Part shown: positions 26,562-34,394 of the stretch, in pieces | Layout of the letters: every line of letters starts with the position of its first letter | Numbering within the stretch: position 1 is the first letter of the stretch | NCBI RefSeq assembly: GCF_917563915.1 | Contig: NZ_CAKJTI010000004.1 | Location: 186,001-250,000, forward strand | Direction of reading: 5' to 3' | DNA from: Bacillus rhizoplanae | GTDB taxonomy: Bacteria > Bacillota > Bacilli > Bacillales > Bacillaceae_G | Length of the DNA: 64,000 bases | Notes under the pieces: generated by a model | The model's input: the letters and a program-made list of their open reading frames with translations, nothing else | The model's database searches: none | What the model was told of the DNA's origin: nothing | Translations under genes and position numbers: made by a program

Positions 26562-26870
26562 ATGGGAATGGGAATCTCATTTATCAGTATAGCTTTGCCT
26601 ATCCTTTTTTGTATTCTTAATATACAATTTCTCGGATATAAATTAGAGAAATATATAAGTAGAAAAAGTACATTTGTTGAATATATTTACGGTGCAAGTT
26701 TTTTAGTCTGCTTTATTCTCACGCTTCCTATATTACTAATTGTTTCAAACTCATCAGTAGCATATCCAATTATTTTGGCTGGAGTGTTAGTTGGGGGATG
26801 CGGTACAATTTTTTATGCCATCTTAGAAAATCAAATCGTAAAGTGTATGATAAGATTGCTAGATGGCTAG
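26562..26870 (+). CDS. small four-helix membrane protein, candidate immunity protein
   Basis: 102 residues with three or four hydrophobic segments (about 4-24, 42-62, 66-90) and a positively charged cytoplasmic loop (YKLEKYISRKST). ATG behind AAAGGAG, 16 bases after the end of the broken toxin-like gene. The position and membrane nature are those of bacteriocin self-immunity proteins. No family is recognised, so the role is inferred from context. A terminator follows at 26891. Confidence 0.6.
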   Translation: MGMGISFISIALPILFCILNIQFLGYKLEKYISRKSTFVEYIYGASFLVCFILTLPILLIVSNSSVAYPIILAGVLVGGCGTIFYAILENQIVKCMIRLLDG

Positions 26871-26890
26871 ACTCTGAATAATAAACAACA

Positions 26891-26924
26891 GTGTCACGAT
26901 GTTTTAATGTCGTGGCACATTTTT
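26891..26924 (+). terminator. terminator after the small membrane protein gene
   Basis: GTGTCACGA (26891-26899) pairs with TCGTGGCAC (26910-26918) with one internal mismatch, followed by ATTTTT. Confidence 0.8.
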
Positions 26925-26963
26925 GGGGGATGCAGTAGTCACACTAGCACAACTCCAAATCGA

Positions 26964-27491
26964 ACAAGCTAACGAATAGAAGGCTTATCCCATGAGTGGT
27001 GGTTTATTTTCTTTTTTTGTTGTAAATAAAATGAAATGAGCGGATTTTTTTGGTTTTTGTATACGGATGTTAGGATATTGTTTCGAAATTTGATAATGAT
27101 TTTTGAAATAAGTAAGGGGATAGATACTGCATGTTCTATCCTTTTTTGTACTACAAATAACTCATTTACTACATACAATATTAGTTTGGTACTTTTCAGA
27201 TAAAGCACCTGTTACTCTCATATTCAAGTTTGGTTTTGTTTTTCTTTTTTAAAAAAGAAGCCTGTCTCTAGCATAACTCAAGACCGAAGAGATGGACAAA
27301 CAGAAGGCTTATCCTATGGGATTTCTAGCTTCTTGTCCTTTTCTTACAAACAAAAGAAATCCAGCGAAATAAGTTTTCGGTTTTGAGAAGTGGTCAAGTC
27401 AGAACAAGCGATAACATTTTCGATTTTGGGTGTACGGATATTAAGATGTAGTTTCAAAGTTTGATAGATGTTTTTGAAATAAGTAAGGGGA
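26964..27491. repeat. two decayed copies of an unidentified element, direct repeat
   Basis: Copy 1 (about 26969-27121) and copy 2 (about 27305-27491) begin with the same motif GAAGGCTTATCC and end with the same GAAATAAGTAAGGGG. In between they share a diverged stretch (TACGGATGTTAGGATATTGT in copy 1, TACGGATATTAAGATGTAGT in copy 2). On the - strand both give PLTYFKN-like fragments, interrupted by stops. This looks like the 3' ends of two dead transposase genes, but the family is not recognised. The wider gap 26925-27851 holds no intact gene that I can support. Confidence 0.5.
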
Positions 27492-27636
27492 GTATGTTGT
27501 AGAAACGGGAAGCAAGTGGAAAAATTTTTGGAATGTTTTAAGTTTGTATTCCTTTGCCACATTCTTATGATAAAAGTAAAATGTAACCGTTATTATATGA
27601 TGGGTTAAATAAAACTCTTAATATTATATATGTAAC

Positions 27637-27674
27637 AAAACAACCAGTCATATGAGTAATTGGTTATTTTGTTT
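27637..27674 (+). terminator. possible weak terminator
   Basis: AAAACAACCA before and TGGTTATTTTGTTT after a 14-base loop form an imperfect AT-rich stem ending in T-rich sequence. There is no clear gene upstream, so the use is uncertain. Confidence 0.3.
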
Positions 27675-27851
27675 ATTACATTGTTATCGAATTTTACATA
27701 AGGCTAGTAAAACTTCAAATGCTGCACAGGTAAATTTGAAATTCTATTATTCTATCATGAAATGCAGTGCGGTGAAGGCTGTACCGTTTTTTTATAAGGT
27801 AAAGGTACCGCGGAATAACAAAGAGGCATGCCTTTTAGAAATGGGCCGAAC

Positions 27852-28328
27852 ATGAAGCCAGTTACCTTTGCAGAAACAGCAGCACTGTATGAGGGGATGA
27901 TTAGAAATCAAATGAGGAAGCTTTGTATTTACCGGGATTATGAAGAGTATTATCAATGCGGACTCATTGCGCTTTGGCGGGCGTATGACAGATATGATGA
28001 GGAGAAGGGAAGTTTTCCGGCATATGCGCTTATAACGGTGCGCGGTTATTTGTTAGAGCAGTTAAGGAAGGAGCGCCGTTTTCAAGACCGGGAAACCTGC
28101 ACGGAGCAAAGTATATTAGAAAATATAGGCGGTGAAGAGAAGCAGACGGAAGTGTTTGAATATATGAGTATGCTAGGGGCGAAAGAAAGGCTTATTTTGC
28201 TAGAGCATTTCTACGTGGGAAAGAAAATGCATGAGATTGCAAACGAGTTAGGCATAACTTATCATCAAGTGCGCTGGATATATCGACAAGCACTGAAAAA
28301 AATACGGGCGTACGCGGCAAAAAAATGA
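27852..28328 (+). CDS. small sigma-70 family RNA polymerase sigma factor
   Basis: 158 residues from ATG 27852. Region 2 is YYQCGLIALWRAYDRYDEEK with FPAYALITVRGYLLEQLRKE; region 4 is ERLILLEHFYVGKKMHEIAN with LGITYHQVRWIYRQALKKI as the helix-turn-helix. Region 1 and most of region 3 are lacking, as in ECF-like and phage-like sigma factors. No anti-sigma gene is next to it. An upstream ATG at 27828 has AAAGAGG only two bases away and is less likely. The gene converges on comK, with a bcr1-like repeat between them. Confidence 0.88.
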   Translation: MKPVTFAETAALYEGMIRNQMRKLCIYRDYEEYYQCGLIALWRAYDRYDEEKGSFPAYALITVRGYLLEQLRKERRFQDRETCTEQSILENIGGEEKQTEVFEYMSMLGAKERLILLEHFYVGKKMHEIANELGITYHQVRWIYRQALKKIRAYAAKK

Positions 28329-28330
28329 AA

Positions 28331-28486
28331 TAAAGTGAAACTTCCAGCAGTGGGGATTTTTTTCATCCCCCACTGCTGGTTAGTTGAACCAATCGGGCGC
28401 ATGCCAGCAGTTATCTCCCAACCATCTTCCTCGTTTTTTTTGAATCTTGAGGTGGGGGTCTTACTGCCCACGAATAGCGGGTTAAA
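28331..28486 (-). repeat. bcr1-like repeat, full length, inverted
   Basis: It starts TAAAGTGAAACTTCCAGCAG and ends in the GCGGGTTAAA region, the reverse complement of the copies at 30737 and 40686. The terminal hairpin has CAGCAGTGGGG paired with CCCCACTGCTG. Relative to the other copies both arms changed together (ATC to AGC), so pairing is kept. It fills the space between the sigma factor and comK and may serve as their shared 3' hairpin. Confidence 0.85.
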
Positions 28487-28527
28487 AAGGAGGCAACATA
28501 TGAGATTGTCTCCTTTTGCTATATGTA

Positions 28528-29010
28528 TTAACTTTTGTCATGGTATCGATCTAGAAGATTGAGCTTCGCTAAAATATGGCCAGCTCTTATCCACTGATGT
28601 TCCATTTGGTAGAAACTGATCGGGAAAATTTGTGTCTTGCCGTTACGGAAATATATTTTTGTGTGTCGGGCATCATGACGTTCAATGTTTTCTATATAAG
28701 CGTAGAATATCCAGGAGCAGGGCCAGGATGAAGGTGATCTTGTAGGGATGGCGCAAATATAGTGCTGATGATCGATAGGGATTGGAATGTTTTGTTTAAA
28801 ATGACAGCATTTTTGAATGGCTAATCGTTTTCCCTCATAGGTAGAGTAGTTTCTCAGAAGACAACTTTCCTGAATGAGCTGTAATGGTGTTTTTGCTGAG
28901 AAGAAGGTTCCTCGTGTGTCCAAAATTTTTGTCTGGTAAAATGAATGAGCGTACGGTTCCAGTGACATTGTATGAGCTGAAATTTCATACCGATCAGCTA
29001 ATTCAGTCAA
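28528..29010 (-). CDS. comK: ComK-family competence transcription factor
   Basis: 160 residues (B. subtilis ComK has 192). Recognisable blocks: KTPLQLIQESCLLRNYSTYE near residue 40, IPIPIDHQHYICAIPT near 75, WIFYAYIENI and FRNGKTQIFPISFYQMEHQW near the C-terminus. ComK binds paired AT-boxes in the minor groove and turns on DNA-uptake genes. The start is TTG at 29010, eight bases behind AAGGAGG. B. cereus-group genomes carry two ComK-like genes; which one this is cannot be told here. It stands opposite a small sigma factor gene. Confidence 0.88.
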   Translation of the reverse strand: MTELADRYEISAHTMSLEPYAHSFYQTKILDTRGTFFSAKTPLQLIQESCLLRNYSTYEGKRLAIQKCCHFKQNIPIPIDHQHYICAIPTRSPSSWPCSWIFYAYIENIERHDARHTKIYFRNGKTQIFPISFYQMEHQWIRAGHILAKLNLLDRYHDKS

Positions 29011-29202
29011 TGTAAAAACCTCCTTATATATTGTTATTATGAATTATATTTCCAATTATAAAACCGAAATATAAAGATAATTTAAAATATTTGTAAATTT
29101 ATGTTAAATATTGTATTTGTAAGATATTTCTAGCATTCAGGTTGTCTAATTTGCAATGAAATTTCATATAGATGAAAATAGAATAGATAGGCGGTGAAAA
29201 AT

Positions 29203-29592
29203 ATGAAATGGAAATATGTGCTCCTCGCTTTGTCTCTAGTGCTTCTCGTGTATTTAGCTAATAGTAATCCGAGCAAAGGAGAGTATACAGACTGGGCGGC
29301 AAAGCAGTTGATGACGCGCAATGATATTCATAAGAAATTAACGGAAGTAGAGAAAGAAGACCAAGAAGGACTTTTTGGTGAGTTAGCTACAATGGGGAAG
29401 AAACTAGCGAAGAAATATGTAGAGCCGCAAGTGGGCGTACTGATTGATTACTATACGAAGCGTAATGATTATATTTTTTTCTCGACATATACAACAGAGT
29501 TTACGATAGGAAAAGAAAACTATAAATATGTTTCAGTTGGTATTTCAAATATTTTTATACCAATTGAAATGCCAAAAAAGAAAGAGGAGTAG
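29203..29592 (+). CDS. DUF4359-type exported small protein
   Basis: 129 residues. An N-terminal hydrophobic segment (YVLLALSLVLLVYLANSNPS) acts as a signal anchor. A soluble domain of about 100 residues follows, with NPSKGEYTDWAAKQL at its start and YVSVGISNIFIPI at its end. This N-P-x-x-x-x-Y layout is that of DUF4359 proteins. Function unknown. ATG 29203 is five bases behind AGGCGGTG; GTG 29194 is weaker. The stop codon lies inside the terminator stem. Confidence 0.8.
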   Translation: MKWKYVLLALSLVLLVYLANSNPSKGEYTDWAAKQLMTRNDIHKKLTEVEKEDQEGLFGELATMGKKLAKKYVEPQVGVLIDYYTKRNDYIFFSTYTTEFTIGKENYKYVSVGISNIFIPIEMPKKKEE

Positions 29593-29613
29593 CCGCACTC
29601 CTCTTTCTTTTTT
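29574..29613. terminator. bidirectional terminator between convergent genes
   Basis: AAGAAAGAGGAGT (29578-29590) is perfectly complementary to 29597-29609, with A runs before and T runs after. It serves the DUF4359 gene (+) and the DUF2922 gene (-). Confidence 0.92.
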
Positions 29614-29614
29614 G

Positions 29615-29830
29615 CTATGCGTTGATGCTTACTTCAGAAATGGTCTTTTCGACAAGCCTTGCTCCTTTTTTACGCGCATTTTGCCCAAGTGTGAGAAAAA
29701 TATCAGAGGATACAATTGTATCCATGACACTAGTTACGGTTTGTTCGTTTACAGGTGTAATCGGATTCTCGATAGAAAAAGTTGTCGTTTTACCGTCTTC
29801 TTTTAAGAAAACGAGTTCTAGTACTTCCAT
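29615..29830 (-). CDS. DUF2922 family protein
   Basis: 71 residues, starting MEVLELVFLKEDGKTTTFSI and continuing to VSSDIFLT near residue 45. Small all-soluble protein with the length and pattern of DUF2922. ATG behind AAGGAGG. It follows a DUF1659 gene by 19 bases; the two families are usual neighbours in Bacillus. Function unknown. Confidence 0.88.
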   Translation of the reverse strand: MEVLELVFLKEDGKTTTFSIENPITPVNEQTVTSVMDTIVSSDIFLTLGQNARKKGARLVEKTISEVSINA

Positions 29831-29849
29831 CTGTTATAACCTCCTTTTG

Positions 29850-30074
29850 TTATTGATTAGATACGTCAGTTGTGCTTACAAGTTGAACTGCATCAAGCTT
29901 ATGCTGCTGTAAAGATGCAATTGCAGTTGCGACTTCGTGCACTTTGTTTAAGTCTGCATTTGTTTTTACATTTTTAAATTGTTTGTTTTTCATGATGGCT
30001 TTACCATTTTTGTCTGTGCCGCCGTTTAGGACAAGACGTAAGCTCATATCAGATACAATCGTTTGAATTGCCAT
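29850..30074 (-). CDS. DUF1659 family protein
   Basis: 74 residues from the ATG at 30074, behind AAGGAGGTGA; a longer in-frame opening up to 30173 has no ribosome binding site. The protein starts MAIQTIVSDMSLRLVLNGGT and has KNKQFKNVKTNADLNKVHEV, the DUF1659 pattern. It forms a two-gene unit with the DUF2922 gene. Function unknown. Confidence 0.88.
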   Translation of the reverse strand: MAIQTIVSDMSLRLVLNGGTDKNGKAIMKNKQFKNVKTNADLNKVHEVATAIASLQQHKLDAVQLVSTTDVSNQ

Positions 30075-30185
30075 GTTTTTCACCTCCTTTTCGTCATATA
30101 TATAGGAGGTAAGGTCATACTTTTGGCGTGAATTTTTTTCTTTTTTTTGGTACGCTTGAAAGAAATAGGACAAGGAGTTTCAAAT

Positions 30186-30671
30186 ATGAATCGTAAGTGG
30201 TTATTCTGGATTCCCGTTTTATTATGGATAGGAGTCATTTTTTATTCTTCATCTCAGCCGTATACGAAGCAAGATATGCGTTCGGATATCACAAAATATG
30301 TGAATGAAGAGTTTGTGAAAGAACATTTCTCATGGGTATCCATTGATTATGGAGGCGGTACACCTGTTAGCATTGCCAACAAAGGGGTAGGCGGTTTTAT
30401 CGAATTTTTTGTTCGTAAAGGTGCTCATTTTACTGTGTTTGGTATTCTTGGTGCACTGTTGTACATCGCGTTATTTCAATATGGCTTTAGGAGAAAGGAA
30501 GCTTTCCAGCTGGCGCTGCTTCTCGTCGCTGCCTATGCGGGAATAGATGAAATTCATCAATCCTTTACGGGTGACCGTACACCGATGTGGCAGGATTCTG
30601 TATTAGATACGTGCGGTGGTTTCACGGGGATCTTAATAAGCAGTTTCTATTGGAAAGGAAAAAGGAGCTAA
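30186..30671 (+). CDS. VanZ-family membrane protein
   Basis: 161 residues from ATG 30186, behind CAAGGAG (an opening from 30147 has no such site). Four hydrophobic segments. The first is followed by IFYSSSQPYTKQ, then come RKGAHFTVFGILGALLY and AAYAGIDEIHQSFTGDRTPMWQDSVLDT-like blocks in VanZ order (the E-x-x-Q-x-F and R-x-x-x-x-D residues are present). VanZ proteins affect sensitivity to teicoplanin and other lipid-like antibiotics; the exact role is unknown. Transcribed away from the DUF1659/2922 pair. Confidence 0.92.
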   Translation: MNRKWLFWIPVLLWIGVIFYSSSQPYTKQDMRSDITKYVNEEFVKEHFSWVSIDYGGGTPVSIANKGVGGFIEFFVRKGAHFTVFGILGALLYIALFQYGFRRKEAFQLALLLVAAYAGIDEIHQSFTGDRTPMWQDSVLDTCGGFTGILISSFYWKGKRS

Positions 30672-30696
30672 ATCCTTCCCTTTTAGGTAGACAGTA

Positions 30697-30729
30697 AAAA
30701 AGAGTCCATCTGGTATGATGGGCTCTTTT
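30697..30729 (+). terminator. intrinsic terminator after the VanZ gene
   Basis: AAAAGAGTCCATC before and GATGGGCTCTTTT after a six-base loop form a 13-bp stem with one G-T pair, ending in four T. Confidence 0.88.
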
Positions 30730-30736
30730 CTATTGT

Positions 30737-30890
30737 TTATCCCGCATTAACGGGCAGTAAGCCCCCCCTCAAGATTGAGAGAGAATCGAAGAAGATAGGT
30801 GGGGGATAACTGCCCGTAAAAGCCCGATTGGTTCAACTAACCATCAGTGGGGGATGAAGAAAACCCCCACTGATGGAAGTTTCACTTTAT
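30737..30890 (+). repeat. bcr1-like repeat, full length
   Basis: It begins TTTATCCCGCATTAACGGG and ends GAAGTTTCACTTTAT, so the element is bounded by TTTAT on both sides. Internal hairpins: CCCCTC...AGGTGGGGG and CATCAGTGGGGG paired with CCCCCACTGATG. Between them is the conserved CCCGATTGGTTCAACTAA. The remaining bases to the permease gene at 31199 include no other gene. Confidence 0.9.
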
Positions 30891-31198
30891 CTAGGGGGAT
30901 TTTTTATTTCCAATTACTGACCCGTTGGACTTTTTATAGGGGCCTTTCAAGCTAATATTTTGGCCAGCTGACGATAGTAATCTGTCCAAATAGGATTAAG
31001 GTCCGGTACCCAAAAGAATATAAGTCATAATCGACTTGGTTAATGCTAATATGACTTAATTTTACACTTCGAAAATACGAAAAATGTCGAAACGATAATG
31101 ATAGGATGCAGTAGTTGTAAGGTATTCTAAATTTACTGAAAATTGGCATAAAAATTGCATGAAGTAGGTTGAATAAGTATTTGGGGGCGATAAAAATA

Positions 31199-32587
31199 AT
31201 GGAGCAACAGCAGAACAAACTACAGAAGCAGCTAAAATCAAGGCATGTAACAATGATTTCTCTTGGCGGAATTATCGGGGCAGGTTTATTTGTAGGTAGT
31301 GGGGCGGTTATACACGAAACGGGCCCTGGTGCTATTCTCTCTTATGCAATAGCAGGTTTGCTTATCGTTTTACTCATGCGTATGCTTGGGGAGATGGCAG
31401 TCGTGAATCCAGACAGTGGTTCTTTTTCCACCTACGCACGACAAGCGATTGGACCATGGGCAGGTTATACCATTGGATGGTTATATTGGTTTTTCTGGGT
31501 GATTGTTATTGCTATCGAGGCAACAGCAGGAGGAGCGATTGTTCATGGTTGGATTCCTTCTATGCCGATTTGGTTAGTAAGTTTAATTTTAACCCTTTTG
31601 CTAACGCTTACAAACATTTACTCCGTTAAATCGTTTGGTGAATTTGAATATTGGTTTTCGATGATTAAAATTGTGGCAATAATTGCATTCATATGTATAG
31701 GGGTAGCGATTATCTTTGGCTTTATCCCAGGAGTTGAATCACCAGGGCTGTCTAATCTTACAGAACACGGAGGATTTATGCCGAAGGGATTTGGTTCCGT
31801 TTTTGTTGGTATTATTACTGTTATTTTCTCATTTTTTGGTGCGGAGATCGCAGCAATTGCAGCCGGAGAATCATCTGATCCGGAAAAATCAGTAGTTGTA
31901 GCAATCAATAGTGTTGTTTGGCGTATTCTACTCTTTTTTATTGGTTCAGTGAGTGTACTGGTTATTCTTCTCCCTTGGAATTCCGCTGAGTCGCTTGAAA
32001 GTCCGTATGTAACAATGCTTAATATGATTGGTATTCCAGCTGCCGCTCAAATTATGAATGTCGTCGTTCTAGTCGCAGTTCTTTCTTGTTTAAATTCAGC
32101 TTTATATACGAACTCTCGTATGCTGTTTTCTCTTGCTCAAAATGGGAATGCGCCACGTGCACTTTTAAAGGTAAGTAAGAATGGTGTACCCGTAAGAGCT
32201 GTTTTAGCAAGTACATTTTTTGCCTACATCTGTTCTATTTTTAATTTTGTGTCTCCGGATAAATTATTTCTCTTTTTAGTGAATGCGTCTGGAGCTATTG
32301 CGCTACTTGTTTATCTTGCTATTGCTGTTTCGCATTTACGTATGCGAAGAAAGTTGGAAAAAGAAAATCCAGAAGCAATGAAGCTAAAAATGTGGCTATT
32401 TCCTTACTTAACATACGTAACGATTATTGCTATGGTCGTTATTCTGATTGCCATGGCATTCATTGATTCTATGCGTTCACAGTTTTTCTTAACCATGATG
32501 ATTACTATTCTGGTTATTCTTTCTTATTTTGTATCTAAGCGTAAAACTGCTCATAGTTCTATAGATGAAGAGAAAAATGTTATCTAA
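31199..32587 (+). CDS. APC-family amino acid permease
   Basis: 462 residues from ATG 31199; TTG 31169 would add ten. Twelve hydrophobic segments. The first carries the signature MISLGGIIGAGLFVGSG; FSFFGAEIAAIAAGESSDPE (segment 6 region) and NSALYTNSRMLFSLAQNG are typical of the AAT subfamily that includes GABA and proline permeases. The substrate cannot be fixed from sequence. Monocistronic, followed by an IS3 remnant. Confidence 0.92.
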   Translation: MEQQQNKLQKQLKSRHVTMISLGGIIGAGLFVGSGAVIHETGPGAILSYAIAGLLIVLLMRMLGEMAVVNPDSGSFSTYARQAIGPWAGYTIGWLYWFFWVIVIAIEATAGGAIVHGWIPSMPIWLVSLILTLLLTLTNIYSVKSFGEFEYWFSMIKIVAIIAFICIGVAIIFGFIPGVESPGLSNLTEHGGFMPKGFGSVFVGIITVIFSFFGAEIAAIAAGESSDPEKSVVVAINSVVWRILLFFIGSVSVLVILLPWNSAESLESPYVTMLNMIGIPAAAQIMNVVVLVAVLSCLNSALYTNSRMLFSLAQNGNAPRALLKVSKNGVPVRAVLASTFFAYICSIFNFVSPDKLFLFLVNASGAIALLVYLAIAVSHLRMRRKLEKENPEAMKLKMWLFPYLTYVTIIAMVVILIAMAFIDSMRSQFFLTMMITILVILSYFVSKRKTAHSSIDEEKNVI

Positions 32588-32699
32588 CGTTCAAAATCAA
32601 GGGTTGAATGAAATAGGGAGCATGCCAAATAAGTTATAAAATGATTTAAATCTTGTGCTTTCCATATTAGAACAATTAAGGGGAATGAAACGACCATCG

Positions 32700-32905
32700 C
32701 AAACCCGTTTACATTCTGAACAAGGGTTCCAATAGATATCTAAAAGTTATGTGAAACAACTAGAACAATTAGATATAAAAAGGATTCATTCTAGGCGAGG
32801 AAACTGTTTTGACAACGTATGTATTACGCTATATTACATTGTATAATCAGGAGCGATTCCAAGAAAAACTTCACGGCCTCTCCCAGGTAGAATATTGGGA
32901 GAGGC
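32700..32905 (+). pseudogene. IS3-family transposase remnant
   Basis: The fragment reads LHSEQGFQ, stop, ISKSYVKQLEQLDIKRIHSR and RGNCFDNVCIT, then jumps to YNQERFQEKLHGLSQVEYW. These are the last two parts of the DDE catalytic domain of IS3/IS150 orfB (HSDQG, RGNCxDN, FYNxxRxxxxLxxxSPxEY). A deletion removed the segment with the catalytic Glu. No terminal inverted repeats could be placed. Confidence 0.85.
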
Positions 32906-32909
32906 CGTG
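32872..32909 (-). terminator. terminator of the SNF2 gene built from IS3 sequence
   Basis: CACGGCCTCTCCCA (32872-32885) is perfectly complementary to 32896-32909. Read on the - strand the stem is followed by AAGTTTTTC. It overlaps the coding remnant of the IS3 transposase C-terminus (LHGLSQVEYW) and is 26 bases beyond the SNF2 stop codon. Confidence 0.8.
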
Positions 32910-32934
32910 GCATACATACTTTTTTTATCATTGT

Positions 32935-34256
32935 CTAATTGACGGATACACCTAGTAATTCTTTCAACTCATTTGTTGATAGCTCTGTGATCCAATTTTC
33001 ACTTGTAATAATCGCATTATTGAGCGATTGTTTCCGCTCTAGCATTTCATCAATTTTTTCCTCAAGTGTTCCTGTTGTAATAAGTTTATGCACGTGAACA
33101 AACCGCTTTTGACCGATTCGATAAGCACGGTCTGTTGCTTGGTTTTCAACGGCAGGATTCCACCAGCGGTCGTAATGAATAACATGGTTGGCTGCAGTTA
33201 AGTTCAGGCCCGTTCCTCCTGCTTTTAAAGAGAGAAGGAAAATACCGTGTTGTCCGCTTTGGAACTGCTCAATCATTTTATCGCGTTCTTTCTTCGGTAC
33301 ACTGCCGTTTAAGAAGATGACGCGCTCTCCAAAATGTTCTTCTAACAATGTTTGCAGCATATTTCCCATTCGAATATATTGCGTGAAAATTAAACAGCTT
33401 TCCTGCTGATCACGTATGTTTTCCACGAGTTCTAATAATGTTTCTGTTTTCATAGAACGCTCAATTAAGTTTGCTGGTGTGTCTTCTTTTAAATAGAGAG
33501 CAGGATGATTACAAATTTGTTTTAGTTTATTTAACATGAGCAAAATAAATCCGCGGCGCTCAATCCCCGTTAATCCTTCTACATTCTTTAATGTATCTTG
33601 GACGAGTTGTTCATAGAGCGATGCTTGCTCTGCCGTTAATGGGCAGTATGCTTTTTGCTCTTGTTTATCTGGTAAGTTCAGGGCAACCGTCTTATCTTGC
33701 TTCGTACGGCGCAGTAAGAATGGTGCGATTAAACGCTGCACTTGCTGAATCTTTGTCTCATCGCGATCTTTTTCAATTGGTGAAACGAAGCGGCGCTGAA
33801 ACTGCGGCAAACTGCCAAGATAGCCGTGATTCAGAAAATCAAAAATAGACCATAGTTCTGATAGACGATTTTCCATCGGTGTTCCTGTTAAAGCGATTTT
33901 ATGATTCGCTCGTAAATTCCGAGCCGCACGCGATTGTTTTGTATGCGGGTTTTTTATATTTTGCGCTTCGTCAAGAATAATCGCATCCCACAGCTGTGTG
34001 TTTAGCTCTTCTTCATCAAGCTGTGCAAGCGCATAGGATGTAAGAATCACATCGGCATCTTGCAGGAAGACAGGCAAGTCATCTCCCTTTGCCCGGCTGC
34101 CACCGTAATGGAGCTTTACTTGTAAGCTCGGTGCAAAACGCTCAAATTCTTTTTGCCAGTTACCGAGGACTGATGTAGGCGCTACAATAAGCGCTGGTCC
34201 TGTTTTTAGGCTGTGTTCTTTTGTGTATAGTAAGTAAGTAATGGTTTGGATGCTTT
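32935..34256 (-). CDS. SNF2-family helicase, 3' exon (C-terminal part)
   Basis: Second exon of the gene begun at 38542. It resumes in the middle of the Walker A lysine codon and reads SIQTITYLLYTKEHSLKTGP, then APTSVLGNWQKEFERFAP. Then come the DExx box LDEAQNIKNP, LTGTPMEN (motif III), LSLKAGGTGLNLTAANHVIH (V) and the arginine-finger motif DRAYRIGQ (VI). The open reading frame recognisable by ATG alone starts only at 34077. Joined to the first exon it gives a 921-residue ATPase of the Swi2/Snf2 group seen in bacteria beside SWIM-domain proteins. Confidence 0.92.
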
Positions 34257-34304
34257 ATGACGATAGGTAAGTATTTGATACAATCTCCAACTTTTCCCCC
34301 GTCC

Positions 34305-34344
34305 CACACCGTGCATGCACCTTTCAATGCACACGGCGTTCCAT
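34305..34344 (-). ncRNA. group II intron domain V
   Basis: On the - strand, CCGTGTGCATT and GGTGCATGCACGG are paired around a GAAA tetraloop with a bulge, the form of the catalytic domain V. About 48 bases remain to the 3' splice site, enough for domain VI with its branch-point A. Confidence 0.85.
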
Positions 34345-34394
34345 CGATAGTGTTCTACTCACAGGTAGTTTTCTCTACATGTTTTCGTTGCTGG

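Noticed and set aside
27652-27855. 67-codon opening upstream of the sigma factor (starts MSNWLFCLLHCYRI)
   Set aside because: No ribosome binding site, odd composition, overlaps a terminator-like hairpin and the sigma factor start.
28335-28562. Coding opening across the bcr1-like repeat
   Set aside because: The frame is made of repeat sequence; similar false openings appear in the copies at 50899 and 52350.
32640-32910. Active IS3 element
   Set aside because: Stops, a missing catalytic Glu segment, no orfA and no terminal inverted repeats; only a remnant.
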